Assembly (NCBI RefSeq): GCF_001984175.1 | Contig: NZ_MTQP01000044.1 | Span: 39,767-103,766 of the forward strand | DNA: 64,000 nt | Direction of reading: 5' to 3' | Source of the DNA: Saccharothrix sp. ALI-22-I | Lineage (GTDB): Bacteria > Actinomycetota > Actinomycetes > Mycobacteriales > Pseudonocardiaceae | Part shown: positions 1 through 8,730 of the stretch, piece by piece | Numbering within the stretch: position 1 is the stretch's first letter | Layout: each line of letters starts with the position of its first letter | The notes under the pieces: generated by a model | Seen by the model: only the letters and a program-made list of their open reading frames with translations | Database searches by the model: none | Told to the model about the DNA's origin: nothing | Program-made: the position numbers and the translations under genes

Positions 1-763
1 GGTCCGGGACCCGGTAGGCGCGGTGCTCGTACGGGTTGCCCACGGTCTGCACCACCTGCGTGCCGTCCGGGCTGAGGGCGTAGTCGCGCAGATTGCTCCC
101 GGTGTCGTCGCGACGGGCGACGATCCTCGGTGTCGCACCGGAGACGTCGATGACGTAGGTGGTCACCGGCGAGTACCCGGTGTCACCGGCCACCAGCAGT
201 CCGGGCGCGCCCGGGCTCGCGTCGATGACCGGCCGGTAGTCCGGTCCCCCGGTGTACACCACGGGCGCGGTACCCGGCTGCGACCACACCAGCAGCCCGC
301 CGGAGCCGATCCCGCAGTCCACGAACCCGCCGACGACCTTGCCGCCGCTCGGTTCGACGGTGTAGACGCACGCGCCGTCCGGTGCGGGGTAGGTCGCGCT
401 GACCGTCAGCGTGTCGGCGTCCAGCGCGGTCACCCCCGCGAAACCCCGCGCCGCGAGCAGGGTGCCGCGGTCGTCGCTGAGCGCCAGGTCGGAGAGGTCG
501 GTGACCGCGGACACCTGCGTGACGAGCCGCCCGTCGAGATCCGTGACGACCAGCGGGTGGCCGCCGCCGACCCCCTGCGCCACGTACAGCCGGCCGCGGT
601 CCTCGTCCAGTTCGATCGCCCGGAGGTCCGCCACGGGTAGCTGCGCACCGACGCTCTTCAGGACGTCGACACCGTCTGCGGCGGCCTCCGCGGTCACGTT
701 CGCAGGCGTCAACAGGCCCATCGTCAACCCGACCACAACCGCGCCGATACCCAACCCGCGCAT
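1..763 (-). CDS. Secreted beta-propeller-like protein (C-terminus cut by window edge)
   Basis: About 254 residues are visible and the frame stays open to base 1, so the C-terminus lies outside the window. The ATG at 763 follows a strong GGGAGGGG ribosome site. Residues 1-25 (MRGLGIGAVVVGLTMGLL then TPANVTAEA) form a typical Sec signal peptide. The rest repeats short beta-blade patterns such as AIELDEDRGRLYVAQG, LALSDDRGTLLAARG and YALSPDGTQVVQTVG, as in YncE/WD40-like seven-bladed propellers, so an extracellular binding or structural role is likely. No catalytic residues can be assigned. The gene stands alone, about 80 bases upstream of the end of the Gfo/Idh operon on the same strand. Propeller class is fairly sure; function is unknown. 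Confidence 0.72.
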   Translation of the reverse strand, partial: MRGLGIGAVVVGLTMGLLTPANVTAEAAADGVDVLKSVGAQLPVADLRAIELDEDRGRLYVAQGVGGGHPLVVTDLDGRLVTQVSAVTDLSDLALSDDRGTLLAARGFAGVTALDADTLTVSATYPAPDGACVYTVEPSGGKVVGGFVDCGIGSGGLLVWSQPGTAPVVYTGGPDYRPVIDASPGAPGLLVAGDTGYSPVTTYVIDVSGATPRIVARRDDTGSNLRDYALSPDGTQVVQTVGNPYEHRAYRVPD

Positions 764-893
764 CACGACCCCTCCCCGTGCTCCGCCCAGACCCCGGCGA
801 GGAGGATAGCCATGATCAGTTCCGCCCGGTAACCCCGAGATGGTCAGGTCGTCACGCGGAACGTGACGTCGCCGCGTTCGGTCGAAGTGGTGA

Positions 894-2009
894 TCACCCC
901 GGCGACCGGCCGTCGAGCGCCGTCGCGGTCAGCCAGGGTGCGCCGTCACCGGCCATGCTGCCGTAGAACGGGTTGCCCTCGGTGATCTCGCCCCGGCCGA
1001 CCACCCGCCCGGTGAACGCGGAGGCGTAGACGGCGGCCACGAACTCCATGGTCACCCGCGTGTCGGCGGTGGAGATCGGTGGCGTCTCGCCGGCGTCGAG
1101 GGCGTCGAGCACGGCGGCGAACTGGGCGGTGTGACCGCTGGGCGTGTCCGGCGGATCGCCCGCCCACGCCGAGGTGACGTCAGGGGCGCCGGGTGCGGCG
1201 GTCACCCGCCAGTGGGCGTCCGAGTAGCCGTAGAGGTGCTCCAGGTCCACGGTGGCCCGTTCGAAGTCGAAGCGCAGCTGGCTGGTCTGGCGCGGCGAGA
1301 CCACCGAGTTGACCACGGTGGCCACCGCGCCGGAGTCGAACCGCACGAGCGCGGCGGACACGTCCTCGGTGTCGGTCGGCCGGGCCTGGCGGGCGGCGAC
1401 CGCCGTGACGCTGGTCCACTGGCCCAGGATCGACAGCAGCAGGTCGAACTGGTGGATGCCGTGCCCCATCGTCGGCCCGCCACCCTCCAGCTCCCAACTC
1501 CCCCGCCACGGGACCGCGAAGTAGTCGTCGTCGCGGAACCACAGGGTGTTCGCCGACGCCAGCAGCGGCCTGCCCAACGTGCCCTCGGCCAGCAGGCGCC
1601 GCAACCGGACCGCCCCGGAGCCGAACCGGTGTTGGAACACGGTGGCCACCGGCACCCCGGCTGCGGCCTCGGCGACCCGCAGGCGGTCGAGTTCGGCCAG
1701 CGACAGCACCGGCGGCTTCTCGACCACGGGCGACGCGCCGGCCGCCAGGCACTCCAGCGCGAGCGGCAGGTGGGAACCCGGTGGCGTGCACAGGTGGACC
1801 AGGTCGGGCCGTTGCGCGTCGAGCAGGTCGGCCAGGCTCGGGTAGGTGGGCACGTCCCACGTCGCGGCGAAGGCCGACGCCCGGTCGGGCTCGATGTCGA
1901 CGGCCCCGACGAGGCGGGCTCGGCCGGCCGACCGCGCGACCGCCTCGGCGTGGGCCGTGGCGATCGCGCCCGTGCCGACGATCGCGCAGGTGTAGGTGCG
2001 AGTTGTCAC
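894..2009 (-). CDS. Gfo/Idh/MocA family NAD(P)-dependent oxidoreductase
   Basis: A 371-residue cytoplasmic protein, the usual length for the family. The Rossmann dinucleotide motif GTGAIATAHAEAV sits at the N-terminus and the family signature VVEKPPVLSLAELDRL, with the EKP loop, near residue 95. The C-terminal alpha/beta domain holds MGHGIHQFDLLL, the usual substrate-pocket His region. These enzymes oxidise or epimerise sugars, inositols or their derivatives. The GTG start at 2009 was chosen because it overlaps the TGA of the upstream cupin gene as GTGA, the same coupling used between the cupin and DUF6807 genes, and because a longer start would add an Arg-rich non-homologous tail. It is the last recognisable gene of a three-gene operon that probably handles one sugar or sugar acid. 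Confidence 0.9.
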   Translation of the reverse strand: MTTRTYTCAIVGTGAIATAHAEAVARSAGRARLVGAVDIEPDRASAFAATWDVPTYPSLADLLDAQRPDLVHLCTPPGSHLPLALECLAAGASPVVEKPPVLSLAELDRLRVAEAAAGVPVATVFQHRFGSGAVRLRRLLAEGTLGRPLLASANTLWFRDDDYFAVPWRGSWELEGGGPTMGHGIHQFDLLLSILGQWTSVTAVAARQARPTDTEDVSAALVRFDSGAVATVVNSVVSPRQTSQLRFDFERATVDLEHLYGYSDAHWRVTAAPGAPDVTSAWAGDPPDTPSGHTAQFAAVLDALDAGETPPISTADTRVTMEFVAAVYASAFTGRVVGRGEITEGNPFYGSMAGDGAPWLTATALDGRSPG

Positions 2010-2776
2010 GAAGGGTGCTCCTCGTCGGCTGCCGGTCCGAGTCCTGTGGGCTTGGCGTACGGCACGGCGTTGGCCACGTCGTGGGGGCGCAGGCGTCCGC
2101 ACATGCCGAACACCCGTGCCGGTTCGGGTGCCTGGAACACGGCCGCCCGTTCGAGGTGCCCGGCCACGCCGACGGCCAGGTCGGTCGTCACGGCGAGGCC
2201 GGTCTCGGCCTGGCCGAGCGGGCCGTCGCGCACGATCGCCGCCCAGGTCCCGGCACGACCCCGGACCAGCGCGGCCGCCGCGGCGTGGAACTCCCGCAGC
2301 GGGGTCTGGTCCCCGCCGCGGATCGCGTCCCGGATGCGGGTGAAACCCTCCACCGCGAGATCGCGGCGCCTGCGGGCGTCGGCGGCGCGTTCGGCCTCCG
2401 TCGCCCGGTGCGGCAGGGTCGCCGCGGCGCGGTAGCGGTCCGGGTCGGCGACGACGTCGGGCGGGAACGTCATGACCGCGTCACCGGCCTCGGGCAGTCC
2501 GGCGTTGTCCATCAGCACGACCACCTGGAGGCCGCCGTGGTTGACGGCGCGGTGGATGGTGCCGGGGGTGAACCAGACGACCGAACCGCGGCCGAGCGGG
2601 ATCTCGCGGCAGCGGTCGAGGTTCACCGCGTGCAGTTCGCCCTCCCCGCCCACGACCACGTAGCACTCGGTCGAGGCGAGGTGCATGTGCGGGCTGCCGC
2701 CGACGACACCGTCGGGAGCGGCGTCGTCGTAGACGTCGAGGAAGGACAACGACGTCCCGCCGGGGAACGTGCTCAC
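2006..2776 (-). CDS. Cupin-domain protein
   Basis: A 256-residue protein with one clear cupin barrel in its first half. The metal-binding pattern HMHLASTECYVVVGGEGEL (two His and a Glu) comes first, followed by WFTPGTIHRAVN with the fourth ligand His. The C-terminal half is helical and rich in Arg and Ala and matches no domain I can name. The GTG start at 2776 overlaps the stop of the DUF6807 gene by four bases, and the stop overlaps the next GTG in the same way, so all three products are probably made in fixed ratio. Cupins in such operons often act as sugar isomerases, epimerases or sensors; which applies here is not visible. The cupin call is firm, the reaction open. Confidence 0.8.
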   Translation of the reverse strand: MSTFPGGTSLSFLDVYDDAAPDGVVGGSPHMHLASTECYVVVGGEGELHAVNLDRCREIPLGRGSVVWFTPGTIHRAVNHGGLQVVVLMDNAGLPEAGDAVMTFPPDVVADPDRYRAAATLPHRATEAERAADARRRRDLAVEGFTRIRDAIRGGDQTPLREFHAAAAALVRGRAGTWAAIVRDGPLGQAETGLAVTTDLAVGVAGHLERAAVFQAPEPARVFGMCGRLRPHDVANAVPYAKPTGLGPAADEEHPS

Positions 2777-3711
2777 GCGGACTCCTCCCGCCGCGTCGGG
2801 TCGCCTGCGTGACGCATGACGTCCCGCACGGACCCGGCCAGGGACTTCGCGTCCTCCGCGCCGCCGTCTGCCACCCCGGTGCCGTAGCTGAACCGCACGG
2901 TGTCGCCGTCGGCGACGACGAGCTCCTCGCTGAAGAACGGCGCCGGGTTGAGGCAGGCGAAGTCCTCGGAGCGGGTGAACCAGCGCGGCGGGTGGTGCGG
3001 GTTGTCCTCGTGGTCGACCACGAGGACCAGGGACTCCGCGTCGTCGCCGTCGTGACGACCCGCGAAGGCCATCCACTCGGCGCGGTGGCCGCGCAACTCG
3101 TCGCCGCCCACGCCGTCGGGCGTGACGACGTTCCCGCCCGTGAACGAGCGCGGACCGCGCCAGAACAACCCGCCGTACCCGGCGTTCTCCCGGCCGCGGG
3201 TGGTCGGCGAACCGAAGGCGATCTCCTGGCCGGAGGTGTTGGTCATCGCGGTGTCGAAGGTCAGCGCCCAGGCCGCGTCCGACAGCAGGGTGGCGGTGAT
3301 CGTCCGGCGTTCGGTGATGACGGTGTGCCCGGACTGGGTGATCCAGTCCAACTCGTGGGCGAACCAGGCGGTGTCCCCTTCAACGCCGATGTCGACCAGG
3401 CGGCGGTGCTGCTGGGTGCCGTTGTTGTCCAACTGCACGTAGGACCGTCCGTGGACGTAGGTCGGACCACCCCAGAAGTTCTCGTCGCCGACGTTCGGCA
3501 ACGACCAGGCGATGCCCTTGTGCCAGACGTGGTCGTGCGGCCGGAACAGGCTCACCAGCCGTCCGGCCCGGGTGCGGACCGGGTGCAGGAACGGTTTGGG
3601 CGACTCCAGCCTCGGGGTGTCGGGCACGTAGACGTAGCGGACGAGGTCGACTGCCCCGTCACCTATGGTCAGGGAAGACCCGACGTCGTGTCGGACCGCG
3701 AGTGCGCTCAA
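2773..3711 (-). CDS. DUF6807 (PmoA-like) protein
   Basis: About 312 residues with the pattern of the DUF6807/PmoA-like family found beside Gfo/Idh dehydrogenases: HPVRTRAGRLVSLFRPHDHVWHKG early on, then GENFWGGPTYV-like and GRENAGYGGLFWRGPRSFTGG blocks. No signal peptide is present. The TTG at 3711 is chosen because GGAGAAGG lies six bases upstream; a longer frame from 3729 would translate the ribosome site itself. It is first in the operon, followed by the cupin and the Gfo/Idh gene with GTGA overlaps. A palindrome GGAAAGCGCTTTCC about 75 bases upstream suggests LacI-type sugar control. The biochemical role of the family is not established; context points to sugar or sugar-acid catabolism. 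Confidence 0.8.
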   Translation of the reverse strand: MSALAVRHDVGSSLTIGDGAVDLVRYVYVPDTPRLESPKPFLHPVRTRAGRLVSLFRPHDHVWHKGIAWSLPNVGDENFWGGPTYVHGRSYVQLDNNGTQQHRRLVDIGVEGDTAWFAHELDWITQSGHTVITERRTITATLLSDAAWALTFDTAMTNTSGQEIAFGSPTTRGRENAGYGGLFWRGPRSFTGGNVVTPDGVGGDELRGHRAEWMAFAGRHDGDDAESLVLVVDHEDNPHHPPRWFTRSEDFACLNPAPFFSEELVVADGDTVRFSYGTGVADGGAEDAKSLAGSVRDVMRHAGDPTRREESA

Positions 3712-3783
3712 AGGTCCTTCTCCTCGCAACGGTTTCGAATGCGGCGACGGCGGGTGCAGCCGACTCTCGGCGTGCGCGTGTAT

Positions 3784-3797
3784 GGAAAGCGCTTTCC
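3784..3797. promoter_or_regulatory. LacI-type operator GGAAAGCGCTTTCC
   Basis: A perfect 14-base palindrome with a central CG, the classic shape of a LacI/CcpA-family operator. It lies in the intergenic space before the DUF6807 operon and before the divergent dehydrogenase, so it could control either. Related palindromes occur at 10473 and 43997. A weaker site, ATTCGAAACCGTTG, lies on the minus strand around 3728-3741, nearer the DUF6807 start. Confidence 0.6.
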
Positions 3798-4058
3798 GAG
3801 GCAGTATCGAACGCCGCCGGAAGACTCGTCAAGGTGGACCCGCGGTCACCGGCGCCGCTCGGGCGCTCCCGCTGTCTGCGGCGTGCGGAGTGGCGCTGCG
3901 CAGTAAGGCGACGGCGACCGTCCTGACCTGACGCGCGGAACCCGGTTGGTGCTCAGGTTTCACGTGTGGGGACGATGGTCGAGTCCCGAAGGATTTGCCC
4001 CAGATCCAGGTCGTGCGCCCGCGTGGGGACAGCGCGCCGTCAGTGAACAGGAGCCGCT

Positions 4059-5165
4059 GTGATCTCCGCCGTCGTCATGCCCGGACCCGACGCACCGCTC
4101 GAACTCCGCTCGTTCGCCCGCCCCGAACTGGAGCCGGGCGCGGTCCTGTTGCAGACCCTCGGGAGCGAGGTGTGCGGTACCGACGCGCACCTGTGGAAGG
4201 GACAGCTCGCGGGCGTGCCGTACCCGATCATTCCCGGCCATGTCAGCGTGGGACGGATCAGCGCGCTGGGCCCGGTCGACGCCACGGGCGAGGCCGCCCG
4301 GGACGTGTCCGGAGCCCCGCTGCGGGTCGGGCAGATCGTGACGTTCCTCGACGTGTACGGGACGTGCGGGCGCTGCTGGTACTGCACCGTCGGCCACGCC
4401 ACCACCCGCTGTCCGGAGCGGAAGGTGTACGGGGTCACGCTCTCTGCCGACGACGGACTGCTCGGCGGCTGGGCGGAGTACATCCACCTGAAGCCGGGCG
4501 TCCACGTGATCCCGTTGCCCGATGAGCTGGACTGGCGCGCGTTCCTCTCCGGAGGCTGCGGCATGCCGACCGCTCTGCACGCCGTGACGCTCGGTGAGAT
4601 CGCCTTCGGCGACACGGTCGTGGTTCAGGGCGCAGGACCTGTCGGGCTGTGCGCTGCCGTCCTCGCCCAGCTGCGCGGTGCCGGATCGGTGATCGTCATC
4701 GGAGGGCCTGAGGTCAGACTGGACGCGGCGACCCGGTTCGGCGCCGACACCGTCATCGACATCGGCACGACGACTCCGGACGAGCGGATCGCGGCAGTTC
4801 GGGAAGCGACCGGAGGACGCGGCGCGGACGTCACCATCGAGGCGACCGGGGTGCCCTCGGCGGTGCCCGAGGGCATGCGGCTCACCCGGGACGCGGGGCG
4901 GTACGTGATCGTCGGGCAGTACACCGACGCCGGTGAGACGACGTTCAACCCGCACCTGGACCTGAACCAGAAGCACCTGGACATCCGTGGCTGCTGGGGT
5001 AGCGACGTGGGGCACGTGTACCGAGCGGTCCGGGTCATGGCCCGGTACGGGCGGATCTTCCCGTGGACCGACCTCATCAGCAAGGAGTACCGCCTCGATG
5101 AGGCACAGGCCGCGCTGGAGGACGTCGCCGCCCAACGCGTGGTGAAAGCGCTCATCGTGCCCTGA
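4059..5165 (+). CDS. Zinc-type MDR alcohol/polyol dehydrogenase
   Basis: A 368-residue medium-chain dehydrogenase. The first catalytic-zinc ligand region is GSEVCGTDAHLW. The four structural-zinc cysteines are in CGRCWYCTVGHATTRC. The cofactor fold shows GAGPVGLCAAVLAQLRGAG followed by a VIVIGG strand. The usual catalytic GHE is GHV here, so the residue after the His is not acidic; this occurs in some subfamilies but makes the substrate hard to guess. The GTG at 4059 has CAGGAG six bases upstream. It is transcribed away from the DUF6807 operon and lies before the LacI gene; the neighbours suggest a sugar or polyol substrate. Fold and cofactor use are firm, substrate is not. Confidence 0.85.
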   Translation: MISAVVMPGPDAPLELRSFARPELEPGAVLLQTLGSEVCGTDAHLWKGQLAGVPYPIIPGHVSVGRISALGPVDATGEAARDVSGAPLRVGQIVTFLDVYGTCGRCWYCTVGHATTRCPERKVYGVTLSADDGLLGGWAEYIHLKPGVHVIPLPDELDWRAFLSGGCGMPTALHAVTLGEIAFGDTVVVQGAGPVGLCAAVLAQLRGAGSVIVIGGPEVRLDAATRFGADTVIDIGTTTPDERIAAVREATGGRGADVTIEATGVPSAVPEGMRLTRDAGRYVIVGQYTDAGETTFNPHLDLNQKHLDIRGCWGSDVGHVYRAVRVMARYGRIFPWTDLISKEYRLDEAQAALEDVAAQRVVKALIVP

Positions 5166-5423
5166 TCCGGCCCTCGCGCCGCCGGCGACTCGGCTTACCG
5201 GCGGCGTGAACCGAGTCATGTCGACGCACGTGTTGTCCCTTCGGTTGATTCGAAGTGGGCGGCGTAGGTGCAGCCCAGCGACAACGGCTCACGGACGCCG
5301 CCGTCCGGAATGCGTGACGGGAGAACGGATCACCGCGAGCGCGGCGCCCGTTGAACGTCGAGCGCTCCGGGCCGCGCTATGAGCGGCCCGGGGTTGTGCT
5401 GTGGGCTTGGGCCCGACCCACAG

Positions 5424-5439
5424 GTCGAACCGGTTCGAC
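5424..5439. promoter_or_regulatory. LacI operator GTCGAACCGGTTCGAC upstream of lacI-1
   Basis: A perfect 16-base palindrome 47 bases before the first LacI gene. The identical 16-mer recurs at 6571 and 28659, and close variants at 5464, 24712, 28468 and 34544. Position suggests autoregulation. Confidence 0.75.
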
Positions 5440-5463
5440 TTGCGACGTATCATCGGTGACCTG

Positions 5464-5477
5464 TTGAACCGGTTGAA
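5464..5477. promoter_or_regulatory. Second operator-like site TTGAACCGGTTGAA before lacI-1
   Basis: It shares the central GAACCGGTT with the main operator and ends nine bases before the LacI start codon, next to the ribosome site. A repressor bound here would block transcription or translation directly. It is a weaker match (11 of 14 positions). Confidence 0.5.
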
Positions 5478-5486
5478 CGGAGCCGC

Positions 5487-6497
5487 ATGAACATCGGTGA
5501 GATCGCCAAACGGGCGGGCGTGTCGCGCAGCACGGTGTCCTACGCGCTGAGCGGGAAGCGGCCGGTGTCGACGGCGACCGCGCGGCGGATCAACGAAGTC
5601 ATCGACCAGCTGGGCTACCGGCCCAACGCCAGTGCGCGCGCGCTCGCCGAGGGGCGTACCCGCACGTTGAGCCTGGTGATACCGCCTGCCGGCAGGCGGC
5701 TCACCGATGTGCAGCTCGGCTTCGTCGCCAGCGTGGTGGAGGCGGCGGCCACCTACGACCTCGACGTGCTGCTGTCGCCCAGCGGCGGGGACCACGACCG
5801 GTCGTTCGAGCGGATCGTCACCGGGCGCCGGGTGGACGGCGTGATCCTGATGGAGATCCTGTTGGAAGACGCGCGGGTGGCGCGGCTGGAGCAGGCCGCG
5901 CTGCCGTTCGTGACGATCGGTCACGTCGAGCGCCCGGGCGCGTCCTGGTGGGTCGACGTGGACTACGAGGCGTTGATCAGGCGCTGTGTGCACCACCTGG
6001 CCGATCTCGGCCACGAGCACGTGGTGCTGGTCAGCCGGTCCGACGAGCTGGTGGCCGCCGGTTACGGTCCCGCGCTGCGTGCCACGGCCGGTTTCCTGGA
6101 CGTCGCGGAGCAGCGGGGCCTGACCGGGCACGTGGTGTGCTGCGCCGACGAACCCGGTGCGGGCCAGGCGTGCTTCGAGGAGATCCGCCGGAACCGGCCG
6201 GAGGTCACCGCCCTGGTGACGATCAACGAGGCGGCGTTGCCGGGGCTCCAGCGGGCGTTGCACCACAGCGGACTGCACGTGCCCCGGGACCTGTCGATCA
6301 CCGGCGTCATCGCCAAACGCCTGGCGGAGGACTTCAGCCCGCCGCTGACCGCCGCCGACGTGCCGGCCGAGGAGATGGCCCGGCTCGCCGTCGACCTGCT
6401 GGTCGAACGGATCGCCGACCCGGACGCGACGTCCCGGCACGCCCTGCTGGAGCCGGTCGTCTCCCTGCGGTCGAGCACGGGAGCCCGGCCGCGCTAG
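5487..6497 (+). CDS. LacI-family transcriptional regulator (copy 1)
   Basis: 336 residues. The N-terminal helix-turn-helix is textbook LacI: MNIGEIAKRAGVSRSTVSYA, then LSGKRPVSTATARRI and the hinge helix PNASARALAEG. The rest is a periplasmic-binding-like sensor domain, with LSLVIPPAGRRLTDVQ and a FVTIGHVERPGASWWVDVDY core, which should bind a sugar. A paralogue of exactly the same length lies at 33476-34486 with the same recognition helix, so both should read the same DNA. Perfect TCGAACCGGTTCGA palindromes lie before this gene and before the hydrolase that follows it. It most likely represses the hydrolase, the distant importer operon and itself until an oligosaccharide is present. Confidence 0.93.
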   Translation: MNIGEIAKRAGVSRSTVSYALSGKRPVSTATARRINEVIDQLGYRPNASARALAEGRTRTLSLVIPPAGRRLTDVQLGFVASVVEAAATYDLDVLLSPSGGDHDRSFERIVTGRRVDGVILMEILLEDARVARLEQAALPFVTIGHVERPGASWWVDVDYEALIRRCVHHLADLGHEHVVLVSRSDELVAAGYGPALRATAGFLDVAEQRGLTGHVVCCADEPGAGQACFEEIRRNRPEVTALVTINEAALPGLQRALHHSGLHVPRDLSITGVIAKRLAEDFSPPLTAADVPAEEMARLAVDLLVERIADPDATSRHALLEPVVSLRSSTGARPR

Positions 6498-6525
6498 CCG
6501 GCCATCGAATCGATTCGACGGCCGG
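6498..6525. promoter_or_regulatory. 28-base palindrome directly after lacI-1 (terminator and/or operator)
   Basis: CCGGCC, then TCGAATCGATTCGA, then GGCCGG: a near-perfect 28-base palindrome with one A/C mismatch, starting on the base after the LacI stop codon. The inner 14 bases match the LacI operator at 12 of 14 positions. As RNA the whole element would fold into a strong hairpin, though no T-run follows. It may end lacI transcription, bind LacI, or both. Confidence 0.55.
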
Positions 6526-6570
6526 AAGCCGTTGCTTTGCATCACCTGTGTCACGTACGGTTTGCCACCA

Positions 6571-6586
6571 GTCGAACCGGTTCGAC
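6571..6586. promoter_or_regulatory. LacI operator GTCGAACCGGTTCGAC before the GH-A hydrolase
   Basis: An exact copy of the 16-base palindrome found before lacI-1 and before the importer operon. It lies 67 bases upstream of the hydrolase start at 6654, in the expected promoter-proximal position. Confidence 0.75.
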
Positions 6587-6653
6587 CTGTATCCGCCGAT
6601 CCGGGTCCTCATGGTTCAACGGCGAACTTTCCTCCTCCCCCAAGGAGTCACGC

Positions 6654-8492
6654 GTGGACACGACACCTGACCGGCGGCGCAAGCGCCGTCGCGGCCCCGC
6701 CACCCTGCTCGCGATCGGTGCTCTGGTCGCCGCATCCCTCGTCATGACGATGACGCCCGCCCAGGCCGGGGACGAGTCGATCGCCGTCGACTTCTCCGTC
6801 GCGGGTGGCTCCCCGACCTACCGGGCCTCCGGGTGGATCTACGGCATGACCGAGGACGCGGCGGGACCCGCGGACCACTTCTACCGCGACCTGAAGTTCC
6901 GCTACATGCGCGCCGGCGGGGCGCAGCTCGACGGCCCCGGTGGCTGGGTCTCCGGCAAGTACGACCGCCGGTGGAACGCGACCCGTGCGCAGATGGAGCG
7001 CACCCGGTCGTTGGGCGGCGAGTTCGTCCTGCTGCCCCACGACCTGTGGGGCGCGGACAGCTACCCGATCTCCCGCTTCCCCGGCGACAACGGCGACTGG
7101 ACCGACTACGAGAACTTCCTCACCCGTCTGATCAACGACGTGCGGGCGACGGGTATCCCGGTGCAGTGGGACCTCTGGAACGAACCCAACATCACGCCCT
7201 TCTGGAACCGCCCGCAGTCCCAGTACTTCGAGCTGTGGCGGCGCACGTACCAGCGCGTGCGGGCCGCGTTCCCGCAGCAGTTGATCGTGGGTCCGAGCTG
7301 CGCGTGCGTGCCGACGACCACGGGGGCGTTCTGGAACCAGTACCTGGACTTCATCAAGGCCAACAACGTGATCCCGGACATCATCAGCTGGCACTCGCTG
7401 CCGGGCGACCCGGTGGCGAACGTGGCGGCGGCGAACACCACGCTCGGCTCGCGCGGCATCCCGCACCCGCGCCCGTACCAGATCAACGAGTACGGCGCGA
7501 CGAACGAGCAGAACCCCGGTGACGGCTCCTGGTACATCGCACGCCTGGAACGGGCGGGGGCCGACGGCCTGCGCGCCAACTGGGCGAGCGCGGGGAACCT
7601 GCACAACGACCTCGGCAACCTGCTCGTCCGGAACTCGGCGGGGCAGCACCAGCCGAAGGGCGAGTGGTGGGTCTACCGCTTCTACGGCTCGCAAACCGGG
7701 CAGATCGTCAACGTCGTCCCCAGCCAGTCCTACGACGCGTTCACCACGAAAGCGCCCGGCGTCGCGAAGATCCTGGTCGGCGGTGGCGGCACGACGGGCA
7801 ACATCGCGGTGAACCTGCGGCGGCTGGACACCACGAGCGGCATCGTGCAGAACAACCAGGTGCGCGTTGTCGCCCAACGCATCCCGAACAACGGTGGCGG
7901 CGCGGTGCAGGGCCCGGTCACCATCCAGAACTCCGTGGTGACCCTGTCCGGCAACGGCGCCACGGTCAACCTGCCGCACACCAACGTCGATGACGCGTTC
8001 ACCATCACGCTCCTGCCGCCGTCGAGCAGCGGAGTCGCGTCCGTGGCCGTCGCCCAGCACTCGCAGCAGTGCCTGGACAACAGGAACCTGAGCACCGCCG
8101 ACGGCAACCCGCAGCAGCAGTACTACTGCGAGGGCGGCGACCAGCAGTTGTGGAACTTCCGCCCGGTGTCCGGGGTGGCCAACACCTACACCGTCGTCAA
8201 CCAGCAGACCGGCAAGTGCCTCGACGTCAACGGCTCGTCCACCGCCGACGGTGCCGCCGTCCACCAGTGGACCTGCGCGAGTGGGGCCCAGAACCAGCAG
8301 TTCGCGCTGCGGAAGGTCACCTACTCGGGCAACGACGCCCACGACTACCAACTCGTGGCCCGGCACAGCGGCAAGTGCGTCGACGTCAGCCAGATCTCCA
8401 CGGCCGCACGCGCCCCGATCCACCAGTGGACCTGCAACCCCGCCGGTCAGAGCAGCCCGCTCAACCAGACCTGGCGGCTCTTGGGCTTCTAG
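6654..8492 (+). CDS. Secreted clan GH-A glycoside hydrolase with ricin-type lectin tail
   Basis: 612 residues. The GTG at 6654 follows AAGGAG by six bases. The Arg-rich N-region DTTPDRRRKRRRG and the hydrophobic run LLAIGALVAASLVM ending in AQA form a signal peptide, possibly used by Tat. Residues about 45-420 are a TIM-barrel hydrolase: the acid/base Glu is E177 in DLWNEPN and the nucleophile candidate E279 in QINEYGA, the clan GH-A arrangement, nearest in style to GH39-like enzymes. From about residue 460 a ricin B-type beta-trefoil (CBM13) carries the repeats CLDNRNLSTADG, CLDVNGSSTADGAAVHQW and CVDVSQISTAARAPIHQW. It should cut a plant-type glycan outside the cell. A LacI operator lies just upstream. 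The exact GH family and substrate are not certain. Confidence 0.85.
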   Translation: MDTTPDRRRKRRRGPATLLAIGALVAASLVMTMTPAQAGDESIAVDFSVAGGSPTYRASGWIYGMTEDAAGPADHFYRDLKFRYMRAGGAQLDGPGGWVSGKYDRRWNATRAQMERTRSLGGEFVLLPHDLWGADSYPISRFPGDNGDWTDYENFLTRLINDVRATGIPVQWDLWNEPNITPFWNRPQSQYFELWRRTYQRVRAAFPQQLIVGPSCACVPTTTGAFWNQYLDFIKANNVIPDIISWHSLPGDPVANVAAANTTLGSRGIPHPRPYQINEYGATNEQNPGDGSWYIARLERAGADGLRANWASAGNLHNDLGNLLVRNSAGQHQPKGEWWVYRFYGSQTGQIVNVVPSQSYDAFTTKAPGVAKILVGGGGTTGNIAVNLRRLDTTSGIVQNNQVRVVAQRIPNNGGGAVQGPVTIQNSVVTLSGNGATVNLPHTNVDDAFTITLLPPSSSGVASVAVAQHSQQCLDNRNLSTADGNPQQQYYCEGGDQQLWNFRPVSGVANTYTVVNQQTGKCLDVNGSSTADGAAVHQWTCASGAQNQQFALRKVTYSGNDAHDYQLVARHSGKCVDVSQISTAARAPIHQWTCNPAGQSSPLNQTWRLLGF

Positions 8493-8516
8493 CGGTCATC
8501 AGGTACCCGACCGCTC

Positions 8517-8557
8517 GGTCGGAAGGTGGCGGCGCTGTGCGTCGCCACCTTCCGACC
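8517..8557. terminator. Hairpin terminator between convergent hydrolase and pectate lyase
   Basis: A perfect 15-base inverted repeat (GGTCGGAAGGTGGCG and its complement) around an 11-base loop, 24 bases after the hydrolase stop. No T-run follows, as is common in GC-rich actinomycetes. It could serve both convergent genes. Confidence 0.7.
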
Positions 8558-8730
8558 ACGGCCAAGCCGGCGTTCACCGAAGATCAGTCCACGAGTTCAG
8601 GGGTGCGGACGGGTGGCTCAGCCGTGGGCACGTCGGGAACCGGCTGTCCGGAGAGCACCAGCCGGGCCCGGTCGTGGTCCAGGGTGCCGTTCCACTTGGC
8701 GATGACCAGTGTGGCGTCGCTGTCGCCGTC

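Noticed and set aside
6648..8423. Long minus-strand open frame opposite the GH-A hydrolase
   Set aside because: No domain or motif; the plus strand has catalytic Glu motifs and a lectin domain.
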